NCBI GenBank assembly: GCA_023262365.1 | Contig: JALRBF010000196.1 | Coordinates: forward strand, 1-11,524 | Direction of reading: 5' to 3' | DNA length: 11,524 bases | Source of the DNA: Burkholderiaceae bacterium | GTDB taxonomy: Bacteria; Pseudomonadota; Gammaproteobacteria; Burkholderiales; Burkholderiaceae_C | Part shown: one piece after another, positions 1-6,270 of the stretch | Layout of the letters: every line of letters starts with the position of its first letter | Numbering within the stretch: position 1 is the stretch's first letter | Notes under the pieces: model-generated | Seen by the model: only the letters and a program-made list of their open reading frames with translations | Databases searched by the model: none | Told to the model about the DNA's origin: nothing | Position numbers and translations under genes: made by a program

Positions 1-334
1 GCACGCCCATGAAACCGGTGTTGGGAAAGGCCCCCACCAAGGCGCCAAAGGCCGCGTCGTTCCAACCCATGGTGCCGCGGCGCGTCAGCGCGATGGTCAA
101 GGCAACCACGAACAAGGCCACGCTTGCATGCAGCGCCCACACGGCCGGCTGCAGCAGCTGCGCCATGTCGGTGGTAACACCAAAGCGAAACAGCATGCAC
201 GGCAGCGCAAAAAACAGCACAAAGGTGTTGAGCCCGGGGATGGCTGCCAGCGGCATCCAGCCTTGGCGCGCGGCCACGTAGCCCAGCAAAACCAGAGCAA
301 AAAAGGGAAAGGTGACGCCAAGGACGGTGAACAT
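1..334 (-). CDS. AEC family (auxin efflux carrier-like) transporter, N-terminal part
   Basis: Inner-membrane transporter of the AEC family, whose bacterial members move small organic acids or other metabolites; the substrate here is unknown. Translating the minus strand from the ATG at 334-332 gives 111 residues before the window edge, so about a third of a usual protein of roughly 310 residues is visible. It opens with a hydrophobic helix (FTVLGVTFPFFALVLLGYV). This is followed by the family-typical LNTFVLFFALPCMLF helix, a third hydrophobic segment (about residues 70-83) and the motif AFPNTGFMGV near residues 102-111, which strongly recalls the conserved FxNxGFxGxPL segment of AEC proteins. 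It is divergent from rep, with 54 bases between the two starts. I am confident in the family, but not in the transported compound. Confidence 0.88.
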   Translation of the reverse strand, partial: MFTVLGVTFPFFALVLLGYVAARQGWMPLAAIPGLNTFVLFFALPCMLFRFGVTTDMAQLLQPAVWALHASVALFVVALTIALTRRGTMGWNDAAFGALVGAFPNTGFMGV

Positions 335-358
335 CGCAGGGCCGATTGTCGCACCGGC

Positions 359-364
359 TATAGT
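359..364 (+). promoter_or_regulatory. Possible -10 element upstream of rep
   Basis: TATAGT, one base off the sigma-70 consensus, lies 24 bases upstream of the rep ATG in the 54-base divergent gap with the AEC transporter gene. No convincing -35 hexamer sits 16-18 bases further upstream, so this is only a weak candidate. Confidence 0.25.
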
Positions 365-388
365 GCGCGGTTCGGCCTTGTCTCACCC

Positions 389-2419
389 ATGTCCAATGCA
401 TTGAATCTCGCCCAACTGCAGGCGGTCCACCACACCGGGGGGCCTTCGCTGGTGCTGGCCGGGGCAGGTTCGGGCAAGACGCGGGTGATTGTGCACAAGA
501 TTGCGCATTTGCTTGGGCAAGGCACGCCGGCGGCCTCGATTGCGGCCATTACGTTTACCAACAAGGCCGCGGCCGAAATGCATGAGCGCGCGCGCGCGCT
601 GACTGGCAAGGCTGCCGCGCAGGTGCTGATTTGCACGTTTCACGCGCTGGGGGTGCGCATCTTGCGCCAAGACGGCGAGTGCCTCGGGCTCAAGCCGCAA
701 TTCTCCATTCTTGACAGCGACGATGTGCTTGCCTTGCTTAAGGATTGCGGTGGCAGCACCGACTTGGCCACGGCGCGGCAGTGGCAGTGGACGATTAGCC
801 GCTGGAAAAACGCCGGACTCGATGCGGAGTCGGCCTTGGCGCAGGCCAAAGACGAGGACGAGCGGGTGGCCGCGCGCATCATGACGCGCTACCACGAGCG
901 CTTGGCGGCTTACCGCAGCGTGGACTTTGACGACTTGATTGTGCTGCCGCTGCGGCTGCTGCAGCAACACCCCGAGGTGCGGGCGCGCTGGCAAGCGGCC
1001 TACGCGCACTGGCTGGTGGACGAGTACCAAGACACCAACGCCACGCAGTACGCGCTGCTGCAGCTGCTGGCCGGTGAGGCCGCGCGCATGACGCTGGTGG
1101 GCGACGATGACCAGTCGATCTACGGCTGGCGCGGCGCCACGCTGGATAACCTGCGACGCCTACCCGAGGACTACCCGCAGCTCAAGGTGATTAAGCTGGA
1201 GCAAAACTACCGCTCAACGGCGGCGATTTTGCGTGCCGCCAACCAACTCATTGCCAGCAACCCCAAGCTGTTTGAAAAGAAGCTATGGAGCGAATTGGGC
1301 GACGGCGAGGCAATCCAAGCCCTGGCCTGCGACCACGAGGAGCACGAGGCCGAGCGCATGGCCGCGCGCTGGCTGGCATTGCGCGCGGCCAACCCCAGCC
1401 TGCGCTGGCGCGACATGGCCGCGCTATACCGCGCCAATCATCAGTCCAGGCCACTGGAGCAAGCGCTGCGGCGGGCACAGATTCCGTACAAGGTCTCGGG
1501 TGGACAAAGCTTTTTTGACCGGGCTGAAATTAAAGACGTGTGCGCTTGGATGCGGCTGCTGGTCAATCAAGACGACGACCCGGCATTTCTGCGCGCCATC
1601 ACCACGCCCAAACGCGGCATTGGCCATCAAACGTTGGCGGCGTTGGGCACCTTGGCCCATGGGCTGCGGCTGAGCCTGTTTGATGGGCTATACGCCCACG
1701 CGCTGCAAGCCAGCGTATCCAAACGCGCCCACGAGGGCTTGGTTGCCTTTGGCCAAGAGGTTAATGCGCTGCAATTTGCTGCACGCCACGCCAACACCGC
1801 CGAGCGCGCGCGCGAGGTGCTGGATGACTGGCTCAAGGGGCTGGGGTACGAGCAGCATTTGCACGACAGCGAGGACAGCCCGCAGGCCGCGACCAAGCGC
1901 TGGGGCCACGTGCTGGAATTTTGCGACTGGATGGCGCAGCGCTGCCAAGCCGGTGATGACCCAACGCAGGCCCCTGGCCTGCTGGATGTGGCGCAAACGG
2001 TGGCGCTGGCCTCGACGCTGGACGAGCGCGCCGACGAAGCCGACGTGGTGACGCTGTCCACGCTGCACGCGGCCAAGGGGCTGGAGTGGCCGCACGTGTG
2101 GCTGGCCGGGGTCAACGAGGATGTGCTGCCGATGCGCCGCGACGCCGACGCCGACCTGCCCGCCACCGAGCAGGCCACGCGCCTAGAGGAGGAGCGGCGG
2201 CTGATGTACGTGGGCATCACCCGCGCCAAGCAGACCTTGGTGGTGAGCTGGCAAAACCGGCGCAAGCGCGGGCGCGATTGGGTGGCGGGCAAACCCAGCC
2301 GGTTTGTGGCCGAGATGGCGCTGACGCAAAACCAGCCCACCATTGACCCCCGCGAACGCCTGCGCGCGTTGCGCGCGGAGTTTGCCCAGCTCAAGGCCGA
2401 GGGCGCCGCCTCGTCTTAG
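389..2419 (+). CDS. rep: ATP-dependent DNA helicase Rep (UvrD/Rep family, SF1A)
   Basis: A 3'-5' superfamily 1 helicase of 676 residues, close to the 673 of E. coli Rep, which clears proteins ahead of the replication fork and restarts stalled forks. All helicase motifs are visible in order: a Q-motif-like LNLAQLQAV (5-13), Walker A GAGSGKT (25-31), motif Ia TFTNKAAAEM, motif II DEYQDTN (211-217), motif III GDDDQSIYGWRGA (from 238), motif IV EQNYRS (271-276), motif V TLHAAKGLEW (from 558) and motif VI EERRLMYVGITRAK (from 601). The segments PYKVSGGQSFFDRAEIKD and DDDPAFLRAITTPKRGIG match Rep more closely than UvrD or PcrA. The frame stays open upstream to 128, but that stretch overlaps the AEC gene and does not resemble a helicase, so I start at the ATG before SNALNLAQ. 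No clear Shine-Dalgarno precedes it. It is unlikely to be functionally linked to its neighbours. Confidence 0.95.
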   Translation: MSNALNLAQLQAVHHTGGPSLVLAGAGSGKTRVIVHKIAHLLGQGTPAASIAAITFTNKAAAEMHERARALTGKAAAQVLICTFHALGVRILRQDGECLGLKPQFSILDSDDVLALLKDCGGSTDLATARQWQWTISRWKNAGLDAESALAQAKDEDERVAARIMTRYHERLAAYRSVDFDDLIVLPLRLLQQHPEVRARWQAAYAHWLVDEYQDTNATQYALLQLLAGEAARMTLVGDDDQSIYGWRGATLDNLRRLPEDYPQLKVIKLEQNYRSTAAILRAANQLIASNPKLFEKKLWSELGDGEAIQALACDHEEHEAERMAARWLALRAANPSLRWRDMAALYRANHQSRPLEQALRRAQIPYKVSGGQSFFDRAEIKDVCAWMRLLVNQDDDPAFLRAITTPKRGIGHQTLAALGTLAHGLRLSLFDGLYAHALQASVSKRAHEGLVAFGQEVNALQFAARHANTAERAREVLDDWLKGLGYEQHLHDSEDSPQAATKRWGHVLEFCDWMAQRCQAGDDPTQAPGLLDVAQTVALASTLDERADEADVVTLSTLHAAKGLEWPHVWLAGVNEDVLPMRRDADADLPATEQATRLEEERRLMYVGITRAKQTLVVSWQNRRKRGRDWVAGKPSRFVAEMALTQNQPTIDPRERLRALRAEFAQLKAEGAASS

Positions 2420-2997
2420 GCTTCGGCGCGCCGCACCAGGGGCGGTGTACCCTCGCGCAAGCCCGGGCGGGTGGTGCGCGCGGCGTTCATGACCATGGCC
2501 AGTAAGGTGTAGTAGCCGTTGATGCCGAGCAAGTCAACCACGCCGTGCTCGCCCAGGCGCTGCACCGCGCGTTGCCACAAGTCGTCGTCAATGGCGCGCG
2601 ATTGGTCAAGCGCCATGCAAAAGTCGTACACCAGCGCCTCGTCTTCGCTCATGACAGCGGGTTTTTTCCCCTGCCCCAGCGCGGCCACGGTGCGCTCGTC
2701 CACCCCGGCATCCAACGCCAGTGGGGCGTGGTAATCCCACTCCACTGGTTGCTGCCAGCGCTGGGCGATGACCAAGATGGCGAATTCGGTGAGGCGCTGC
2801 CCAATGGCACTGCGGTAGCGTAAGTAAGCGCCCACCGCTTGCGCATGCGTCATGAGTTCGGGGCTGCGCAACAGCGGCACAAAGGGACCAAGCAAGCCCC
2901 CGCGTGGGCCGTTGATGACGGCCTGGGCCACCTCGCGCTGGGCGGGGGTCCATTGCTCGGGGCGGATGGGGGGGAGGCGGTCGGTGGCGTCTGTCAT
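2416..2997 (-). CDS. Carboxymuconolactone decarboxylase (CMD/AhpD-fold) family protein
   Basis: A 193-residue, probably cytoplasmic, all-helical protein of the CMD/AhpD-like superfamily. The core segment LTEFAILVIAQRWQQPVEW (69-87) followed by DYH (88-90) matches the family pattern RE-A-I-L-x4-x-W-x(3)-EW-x2-H. E86 and H90 correspond to the conserved Glu and His. The CxxC pair of the AhpD peroxidase branch is absent, so thiol-peroxidase activity is unlikely and a decarboxylase or ring-lactone type of reaction is more plausible. No signal peptide is seen. The ATG at 2997-2995 is the natural start, since the upstream extension of the frame runs into the SDR gene and is composed of unlikely protein. 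Its TAA overlaps the rep TAG tail to tail, and its start faces the SDR gene 61 bases away, so the two may share a regulatory region. The substrate is unknown. Confidence 0.85.
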   Translation of the reverse strand: MTDATDRLPPIRPEQWTPAQREVAQAVINGPRGGLLGPFVPLLRSPELMTHAQAVGAYLRYRSAIGQRLTEFAILVIAQRWQQPVEWDYHAPLALDAGVDERTVAALGQGKKPAVMSEDEALVYDFCMALDQSRAIDDDLWQRAVQRLGEHGVVDLLGINGYYTLLAMVMNAARTTRPGLREGTPPLVRRAEA

Positions 2998-3058
2998 GGC
3001 GTGTGGCGTAAAAAAAACTATGATGATGCCACTGCCCCTTGCTTTGGTCGAACCCACG

Positions 3059-3853
3059 ATGTCACGTTTGTCTGCCCCTCCTCTTGCTGGCCAAGTGGCC
3101 TTGGTTACCGGCGCCAGCCGCGGCATTGGCCGCGCCACGGCGCAAGCCTTTGCCCAACAAGGCGCGGCCCTGTGCCTGACCGCAACCAACCTGGCGTTGC
3201 TCGAGCAGCTGCAACACCAGTTGGCGCTGCCGCCCGAGCGCTGCACGGTGCATCGGCTGGACGTGCGTGACGCCGCGGCGTGGCAGGCCACACTGGCACA
3301 CATGCACGAGACGGTGGGGGCGCCCACGGTGTTGGTGAACAACGCCGGGGTGTACCTGGGCAAACCGTTTTTGGCCTACGCGGCGCAAGAATTTCAGCAA
3401 CTGCTGGACGTGAACCTGTTTGGGGTGCTGCACGGCATGCAAGCGGTGCTGCCCGGCATGATGCAGCGCGGCGGCGGGCGCATCATTAACGTGGGTTCGA
3501 CCGCGGGCAAGTGGGGCTCACGCAACCAAAGCGCGTACAACGTCAGCAAGCACGCCGTGGTGGGGCTAACACGCTGCGTGGCGCTGGAAGCCGCAGCAAG
3601 CGGCGTGACGGTTAATGCCATTTGTCCGGGCTTTGTGCAAACCGACATGGTGGAGAACCTCAAGCAAGAAGCCGCCAAAAGCACAGGGGCAGACCCCGAG
3701 GCCTTGGTGCAAGCGCTGCTGGCGCGCGTGCCCATGGGGCGCGTGCTGCAACCCGAGGAGGTGGCCAGCCTGGCGGTGTATTTGGCGCTGCCGGCCAGCA
3801 GCGGCATCACCGGCCAATCGCTGCTGGTGGACGGCGGGATGCTGATGGTGTAG
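3059..3853 (+). CDS. SDR family NAD(P)-dependent oxidoreductase
   Basis: A classical short-chain dehydrogenase/reductase of 264 residues, expected to interconvert an alcohol and a ketone with NAD(H) or NADP(H) in the cytoplasm. The Rossmann nucleotide motif TGASRGIG is at 17-24, NNAG at 94-97, the catalytic Ser at 147 (in VGSTAG), Tyr160 and Lys164 in YNVSK, then the CPGFVQTDM segment and a C-terminal GQSLLVDGG typical of FabG-like enzymes. The spacing Ser-x12-Tyr-x3-Lys is canonical. The start before SRLSAPPLAGQVALVTG gives the normal short lead-in to the Rossmann strand. In-frame ATGs at 3020, 3023 and 3026 would add 11-13 residues and cannot be excluded, and none has a strong ribosome binding site. 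The overall look fits 3-hydroxybutyrate, acetoacetyl-CoA or cyclic-alcohol dehydrogenases, but motifs do not settle the substrate. Confidence 0.92.
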   Translation: MSRLSAPPLAGQVALVTGASRGIGRATAQAFAQQGAALCLTATNLALLEQLQHQLALPPERCTVHRLDVRDAAAWQATLAHMHETVGAPTVLVNNAGVYLGKPFLAYAAQEFQQLLDVNLFGVLHGMQAVLPGMMQRGGGRIINVGSTAGKWGSRNQSAYNVSKHAVVGLTRCVALEAAASGVTVNAICPGFVQTDMVENLKQEAAKSTGADPEALVQALLARVPMGRVLQPEEVASLAVYLALPASSGITGQSLLVDGGMLMV

Positions 3854-3876
3854 CCGCCCAGCCCGGCGGTGCGGGC

Positions 3877-4311
3877 CTACCCGGCGCGCAGCCCGGCGCC
3901 ACGCACCCCGGCGGCGCAAATGGCTTCGTCTTCGTCACCGGTGCCGCCACTGGCCCCGGCAGCGCCGAGCACGCGGCCGTGCTCGTCCTGAATCAAGACC
4001 GCACCGGTTTGAGGCAGAAATTTGCCCTGCGCGGTGGCCGCTAGGGTGACGAAAAAGTTGGGGTTGTCGCGCGCGCGCTCGGCCAGTGCCCGGCTGGAGG
4101 CGCCAAAGCCCACCGCGCCCCAGGCTTTGCCGCGCGCAATGTCAAAGCGAAACATGCTGGCACCATCTTCACGCGCGAAGGCAACCAGGTCACCGCTGGC
4201 GTCTAATACCACCACCCCCATGGGCTTGTACTGTTGCTGTCGGGCGTGTGCCAATGCGCCCTGCACGATGGCTTGGGCTTGCTCAAGAGAAACGCCGTTG
4301 GTTGTCGTCAT
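3877..4311 (-). CDS. GlcG/HbpS-like (DUF336) family protein
   Basis: A 144-residue protein of the GlcG/HbpS family, a small alpha/beta fold. HbpS of Streptomyces binds heme, and GlcG is encoded in the E. coli glycolate operon with no clear role. Diagnostic segments are PMGVVVLDASGDLVAFARED (30-49), the ARGKAWGAVGFGASSRAL stretch (59-76) and the glycine-rich GAAGASGGTGDEDE (116-129). No signal peptide is visible, so it is probably cytoplasmic. The minus-strand ATG is preceded by AAAGGA (plus-strand 4317-4322) with a 5-base gap, a good ribosome binding site. The gene is divergent from the VOC gene across a 118-base spacer and converges on the SDR gene with only 23 bases between stops. Members of this family are often found in catabolic clusters, but heme binding or a cofactor role here is inference. 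Confidence 0.88.
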   Translation of the reverse strand: MTTTNGVSLEQAQAIVQGALAHARQQQYKPMGVVVLDASGDLVAFAREDGASMFRFDIARGKAWGAVGFGASSRALAERARDNPNFFVTLAATAQGKFLPQTGAVLIQDEHGRVLGAAGASGGTGDEDEAICAAGVRGAGLRAG

Positions 4312-4393
4312 GCTGGTCCTTTGGGTGCTGCTTGGGAGACGGCTTAGTGGTTTGCCCTATTGTTGTGGCCACCGGTAAACCGCGATAGTGTGA

Positions 4394-4410
4394 ATTGTTG
4401 ATTAAACGAT
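4394..4410. promoter_or_regulatory. Inverted repeat, possible operator between GlcG-like and VOC genes
   Basis: ATTGTT, a 5-base centre GATTA, then AACGAT: the arms match at 5 of 6 positions (one mismatched pair). It lies 19 bases upstream of the VOC ATG inside an AT-rich part (about 4391-4415) of the 118-base divergent spacer 4312-4429. The position suits a repressor or activator site for the long plus-strand operon. No regulator gene is in the window, and a chance match is quite possible. Confidence 0.3.
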
Positions 4411-4429
4411 AGATAACCCTGACATTTGC

Positions 4430-4900
4430 ATGGCTATCACCGGCCTAAACCATTATTTTGTGCGCGCCACCGATTTGGCGCGAACGCGTCAATTCTATGT
4501 GGATGTGTTGGGGTTGACGGAGATGCCGCGTCCCCCTTTTCCGTTTCCTGGGCACTGGCTTGGCACCCATGGCCAGGTGCAGGTGCACATAGGACCCAGC
4601 CAAATTGCGAATCGCAGCCGCTACTACCTGGGCACGCCAGACGACGCCGCAGACAATCAAACCGGAACCATCGACCACGTGGCCTTTGTGGCCGAGTCGC
4701 CACAGGCGTTTATTGACCGTTTTGCGCAGCAGGGCTTGGCGTTTCGCGCCCGCTCGCTCAAAGACATGGACTTGTACCAACTGTTTGTTAAAGACCCCAA
4801 TGGGGTCATGATTGAACTGAATTTCCCTGGCCTGACCGAGCACCCCTCGGTGCAGACCGAGGAATACACTGAGATGGCGCCTGTCGGCGTCGCGTCGTGA
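4430..4900 (+). CDS. VOC family protein (glyoxalase/extradiol dioxygenase fold)
   Basis: A 156-residue protein of the vicinal oxygen chelate superfamily, which includes glyoxalase I, extradiol dioxygenases, epimerases and fosfomycin/bleomycin resistance proteins. Two beta-alpha-beta(3) modules are visible: GLNHYFVRATDLARTRQFY opening at residue 5 with the tell-tale FYVDVLGL, and IDHVAFV at 81-87 running to KDPNGVMIELNF. Likely metal ligands are His8, His53, His83 and Glu129, the usual His/His/Glu scheme. The closing DPNGxxIEL motif is strongly diagnostic. The protein is cytoplasmic, without a signal peptide. It is the first gene of the plus-strand run, 44 bases ahead of the ABC binding protein gene, so it probably shares the pathway of the imported compound. 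No good ribosome binding site precedes the ATG. Family certain, reaction unknown. Confidence 0.9.
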   Translation: MAITGLNHYFVRATDLARTRQFYVDVLGLTEMPRPPFPFPGHWLGTHGQVQVHIGPSQIANRSRYYLGTPDDAADNQTGTIDHVAFVAESPQAFIDRFAQQGLAFRARSLKDMDLYQLFVKDPNGVMIELNFPGLTEHPSVQTEEYTEMAPVGVAS

Positions 4901-4910
4901 CACCGCGGTG
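4901..4910. repeat. Perfect 10-base palindrome after the VOC stop
   Basis: CACCGCGGTG directly follows the VOC stop codon in the 44-base gap before the binding protein gene. It is self-complementary and may form a small hairpin or a protein site. There is no T-run after it, so it is not an intrinsic terminator. Confidence 0.35.
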
Positions 4911-4932
4911 CGCGGCACTTAAACCAACCAAA

Positions 4933-4938
4933 AAGGAG
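4933..4938 (+). promoter_or_regulatory. Strong ribosome binding site of the ABC binding protein gene
   Basis: AAGGAG, 6 bases before the ATG at 4945, is the best-formed early ribosome binding site in the operon. It rules out the longer in-frame reading that begins at 4897, inside the VOC stop region, and it suggests high translation of the binding protein. Confidence 0.8.
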
Positions 4939-4944
4939 ACAACC

Positions 4945-6204
4945 ATGCAAACGAATCGTAGGAAACTGTTGGGTGCTGCTGGTGCGGGTGCGCTGGTCGC
5001 CGGAGCTACGCCTGGGTTGGCCTTGGCTGACGGCCACGGCGCCATCAAAATCGGCATGAGCATGCCGCAATCGGGGCCACTTGGCGCGGGCGGTCAGGCC
5101 GCGCTGCTGGCCCTGAGGATGTGGGTCGAAGACGTGAACGCCAAGGGCGGCCTGCTCGGGCGCAAGGTGACGTTTACCTATTACGACGACCAAGGCAACC
5201 CAGCCAAAACCCCAGGCATCTACACCAAGCTGCTGGACGTGGACAAGGTGGATTTGCTGATTGCCCCCTACGCCACGGTGCCCACAGCCCCGATCTTGCC
5301 GCTGGTCAAACAACGCGGCAAGCTGCTGATGGGCAATTTTTCGTTCCAGGTCAATGCAAAGATTAAGCATGACATGTGGTTCAACAACGCCCCGTGGAAC
5401 AATGCAGACGGCTGGTCAAAAGGCTTCTTTGATTCCGGCGTGAAAGCTGGCGCAAAAACTGTGGCAATTCTTGCTTCTGACCAGGAGTTTGCCCAGAACC
5501 TCGCCGACGGAGCCCGCGAAATCGTCAAACAGCGCGGCCTCAAGTTGGTGTACAACGAAAACTATCCGCCCACGACCAAGGACTTTACCTCCATCATTCG
5601 CGGCGTGCGCGCCTCGCAGGCCGAGATTGTGTTTGTGGCCTCGTACCCGGGCGACTCGGTGGGCATCGTCAACGCAGCGAATGAGATCGGTCTCGGCTCT
5701 CAGGTGCAAGCCTTTGGTGGCGCCATGGTGGGCTTGCAATTCACGCCCATCGCGGTGAACTTGGGCAGCAAACTCAACGGGATCATCAACTACCACACCT
5801 ACGTCCCCGGTATGGACATGGCTGGTACAGAGGCCTTCTTGAAGCGCTACACGCCACGTGCGATCGAGGAGAAGCTTGACCCCTTGGGCTACTACCTACC
5901 ACCGTTTAACTACGCCATTGGACAGATGCTAGAGCAGGCCATCACTGCAACGAAGAGCATTGAGGACAAAAAGATCGCGGCCTACTTGCGGTCCAACACG
6001 ATGGACACCATCGTCGGGCCAATCAAGTATGACAGCAACGGCGAGCGAGCCAACGAACGGCTTGTCACCATGCAATTCCGTGATGTGGCGGACAAAGACC
6101 TCGAGCAGTTCCGCACGGGCAAAAAGCAAGTGATTTTGGACCCGGCGCGTGACAAAACTGGCTCTGTAGTCACTCCATACGCTAAGGCCAAAACAGCCAA
6201 GTAG
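4945..6204 (+). CDS. ABC transporter substrate-binding protein, branched-chain amino acid type
   Basis: Periplasmic binding protein of 419 residues for the ABC importer encoded just downstream, of the LivJ/Peripla_BP_6 type. These proteins bind amino acids but, in soil and water bacteria, also aromatic acids, amides, urea and other small organics. The N-terminus is a signal peptide: NRRKLLGAAGAGALVAG with a twin-arginine pair (possible Tat substrate), a hydrophobic core and a likely cut after ALA near residue 28. The mature part opens with IKIGMSMPQSGPLGAGG, and LRMWVEDVNAKGGLLGRKV is the typical family signature (usually AxxDxNAxGGxxGR). Further family features are the YYDDQGNP segment, the PYATVPTAPILP ligand-pocket loop and the NYPPTTKDFTSIIRGVRASQAEIVFVASYPGD segment. 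Length is normal for the family. The ligand is unknown; co-transcription with a molybdenum hydroxylase suggests a compound that enzyme oxidises. Confidence 0.92.
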   Translation: MQTNRRKLLGAAGAGALVAGATPGLALADGHGAIKIGMSMPQSGPLGAGGQAALLALRMWVEDVNAKGGLLGRKVTFTYYDDQGNPAKTPGIYTKLLDVDKVDLLIAPYATVPTAPILPLVKQRGKLLMGNFSFQVNAKIKHDMWFNNAPWNNADGWSKGFFDSGVKAGAKTVAILASDQEFAQNLADGAREIVKQRGLKLVYNENYPPTTKDFTSIIRGVRASQAEIVFVASYPGDSVGIVNAANEIGLGSQVQAFGGAMVGLQFTPIAVNLGSKLNGIINYHTYVPGMDMAGTEAFLKRYTPRAIEEKLDPLGYYLPPFNYAIGQMLEQAITATKSIEDKKIAAYLRSNTMDTIVGPIKYDSNGERANERLVTMQFRDVADKDLEQFRTGKKQVILDPARDKTGSVVTPYAKAKTAK

Positions 6205-6208
6205 TAAC

Positions 6209-6251
6209 AAAAACCGGTGACCAGTCACAAACGACTGGTCACCGTTTTTTT
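6209..6251. terminator. Intrinsic terminator between binding protein and permease genes
   Basis: A perfect 12-base-pair stem, CGGTGACCAGTC (6215-6226) and GACTGGTCACCG (6233-6244), encloses a 6-base loop ACAAAC. It is followed by seven T residues and preceded by five A residues plus C, so it could work in both directions. It starts 4 bases after the binding protein stop and ends 19 bases before the livH-like ATG. Partial readthrough would make binding protein mRNA more abundant than mRNA of the membrane genes and hydroxylase genes, a common arrangement in importer operons. Confidence 0.92.
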
Positions 6252-6270
6252 CTACCCAACAGACACGAAC

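Noticed and set aside
128..388. In-frame upstream extension of the rep reading frame by 87 residues
   Set aside because: It lies antisense over the AEC transporter start, has a basic, low-complexity composition and no helicase resemblance; the protein from 389 already matches Rep at full length.
588..600. Alternating GC run in rep as a possible simple repeat or Z-DNA site
   Set aside because: Short and explained by alternating Ala and Arg codons in a GC-rich gene; a similar run occurs near 1804.
383..1030. 215-residue open frame on the minus strand at the rep start
   Set aside because: Arg/His/Gln-rich shadow of the Walker A and motif I-II region, with no recognisable domain.
1627..2394. 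255-residue open frame on the minus strand inside rep
   Set aside because: Ser/Arg/Ala-rich shadow frame caused by high GC content, fully antisense to strongly conserved helicase motifs.
3854..3876. Hairpin in the gap between the SDR and GlcG-like stops as a terminator
   Set aside because: Only a 5-bp stem (GCCCG/CGGGC) with no T-run on either side, so it is not a convincing intrinsic terminator.
4657..5370. 237-residue minus-strand open frame across the VOC and binding protein genes
   Set aside because: It spans two well-supported plus-strand genes and their intergenic gap and has no family features.
6217..6270. GTG-started N-terminal extension of the LivH-like permease
   Set aside because: The GTG is inside the terminator stem, the added residues are polar, and the ATG at 6271 gives a family-typical first helix.
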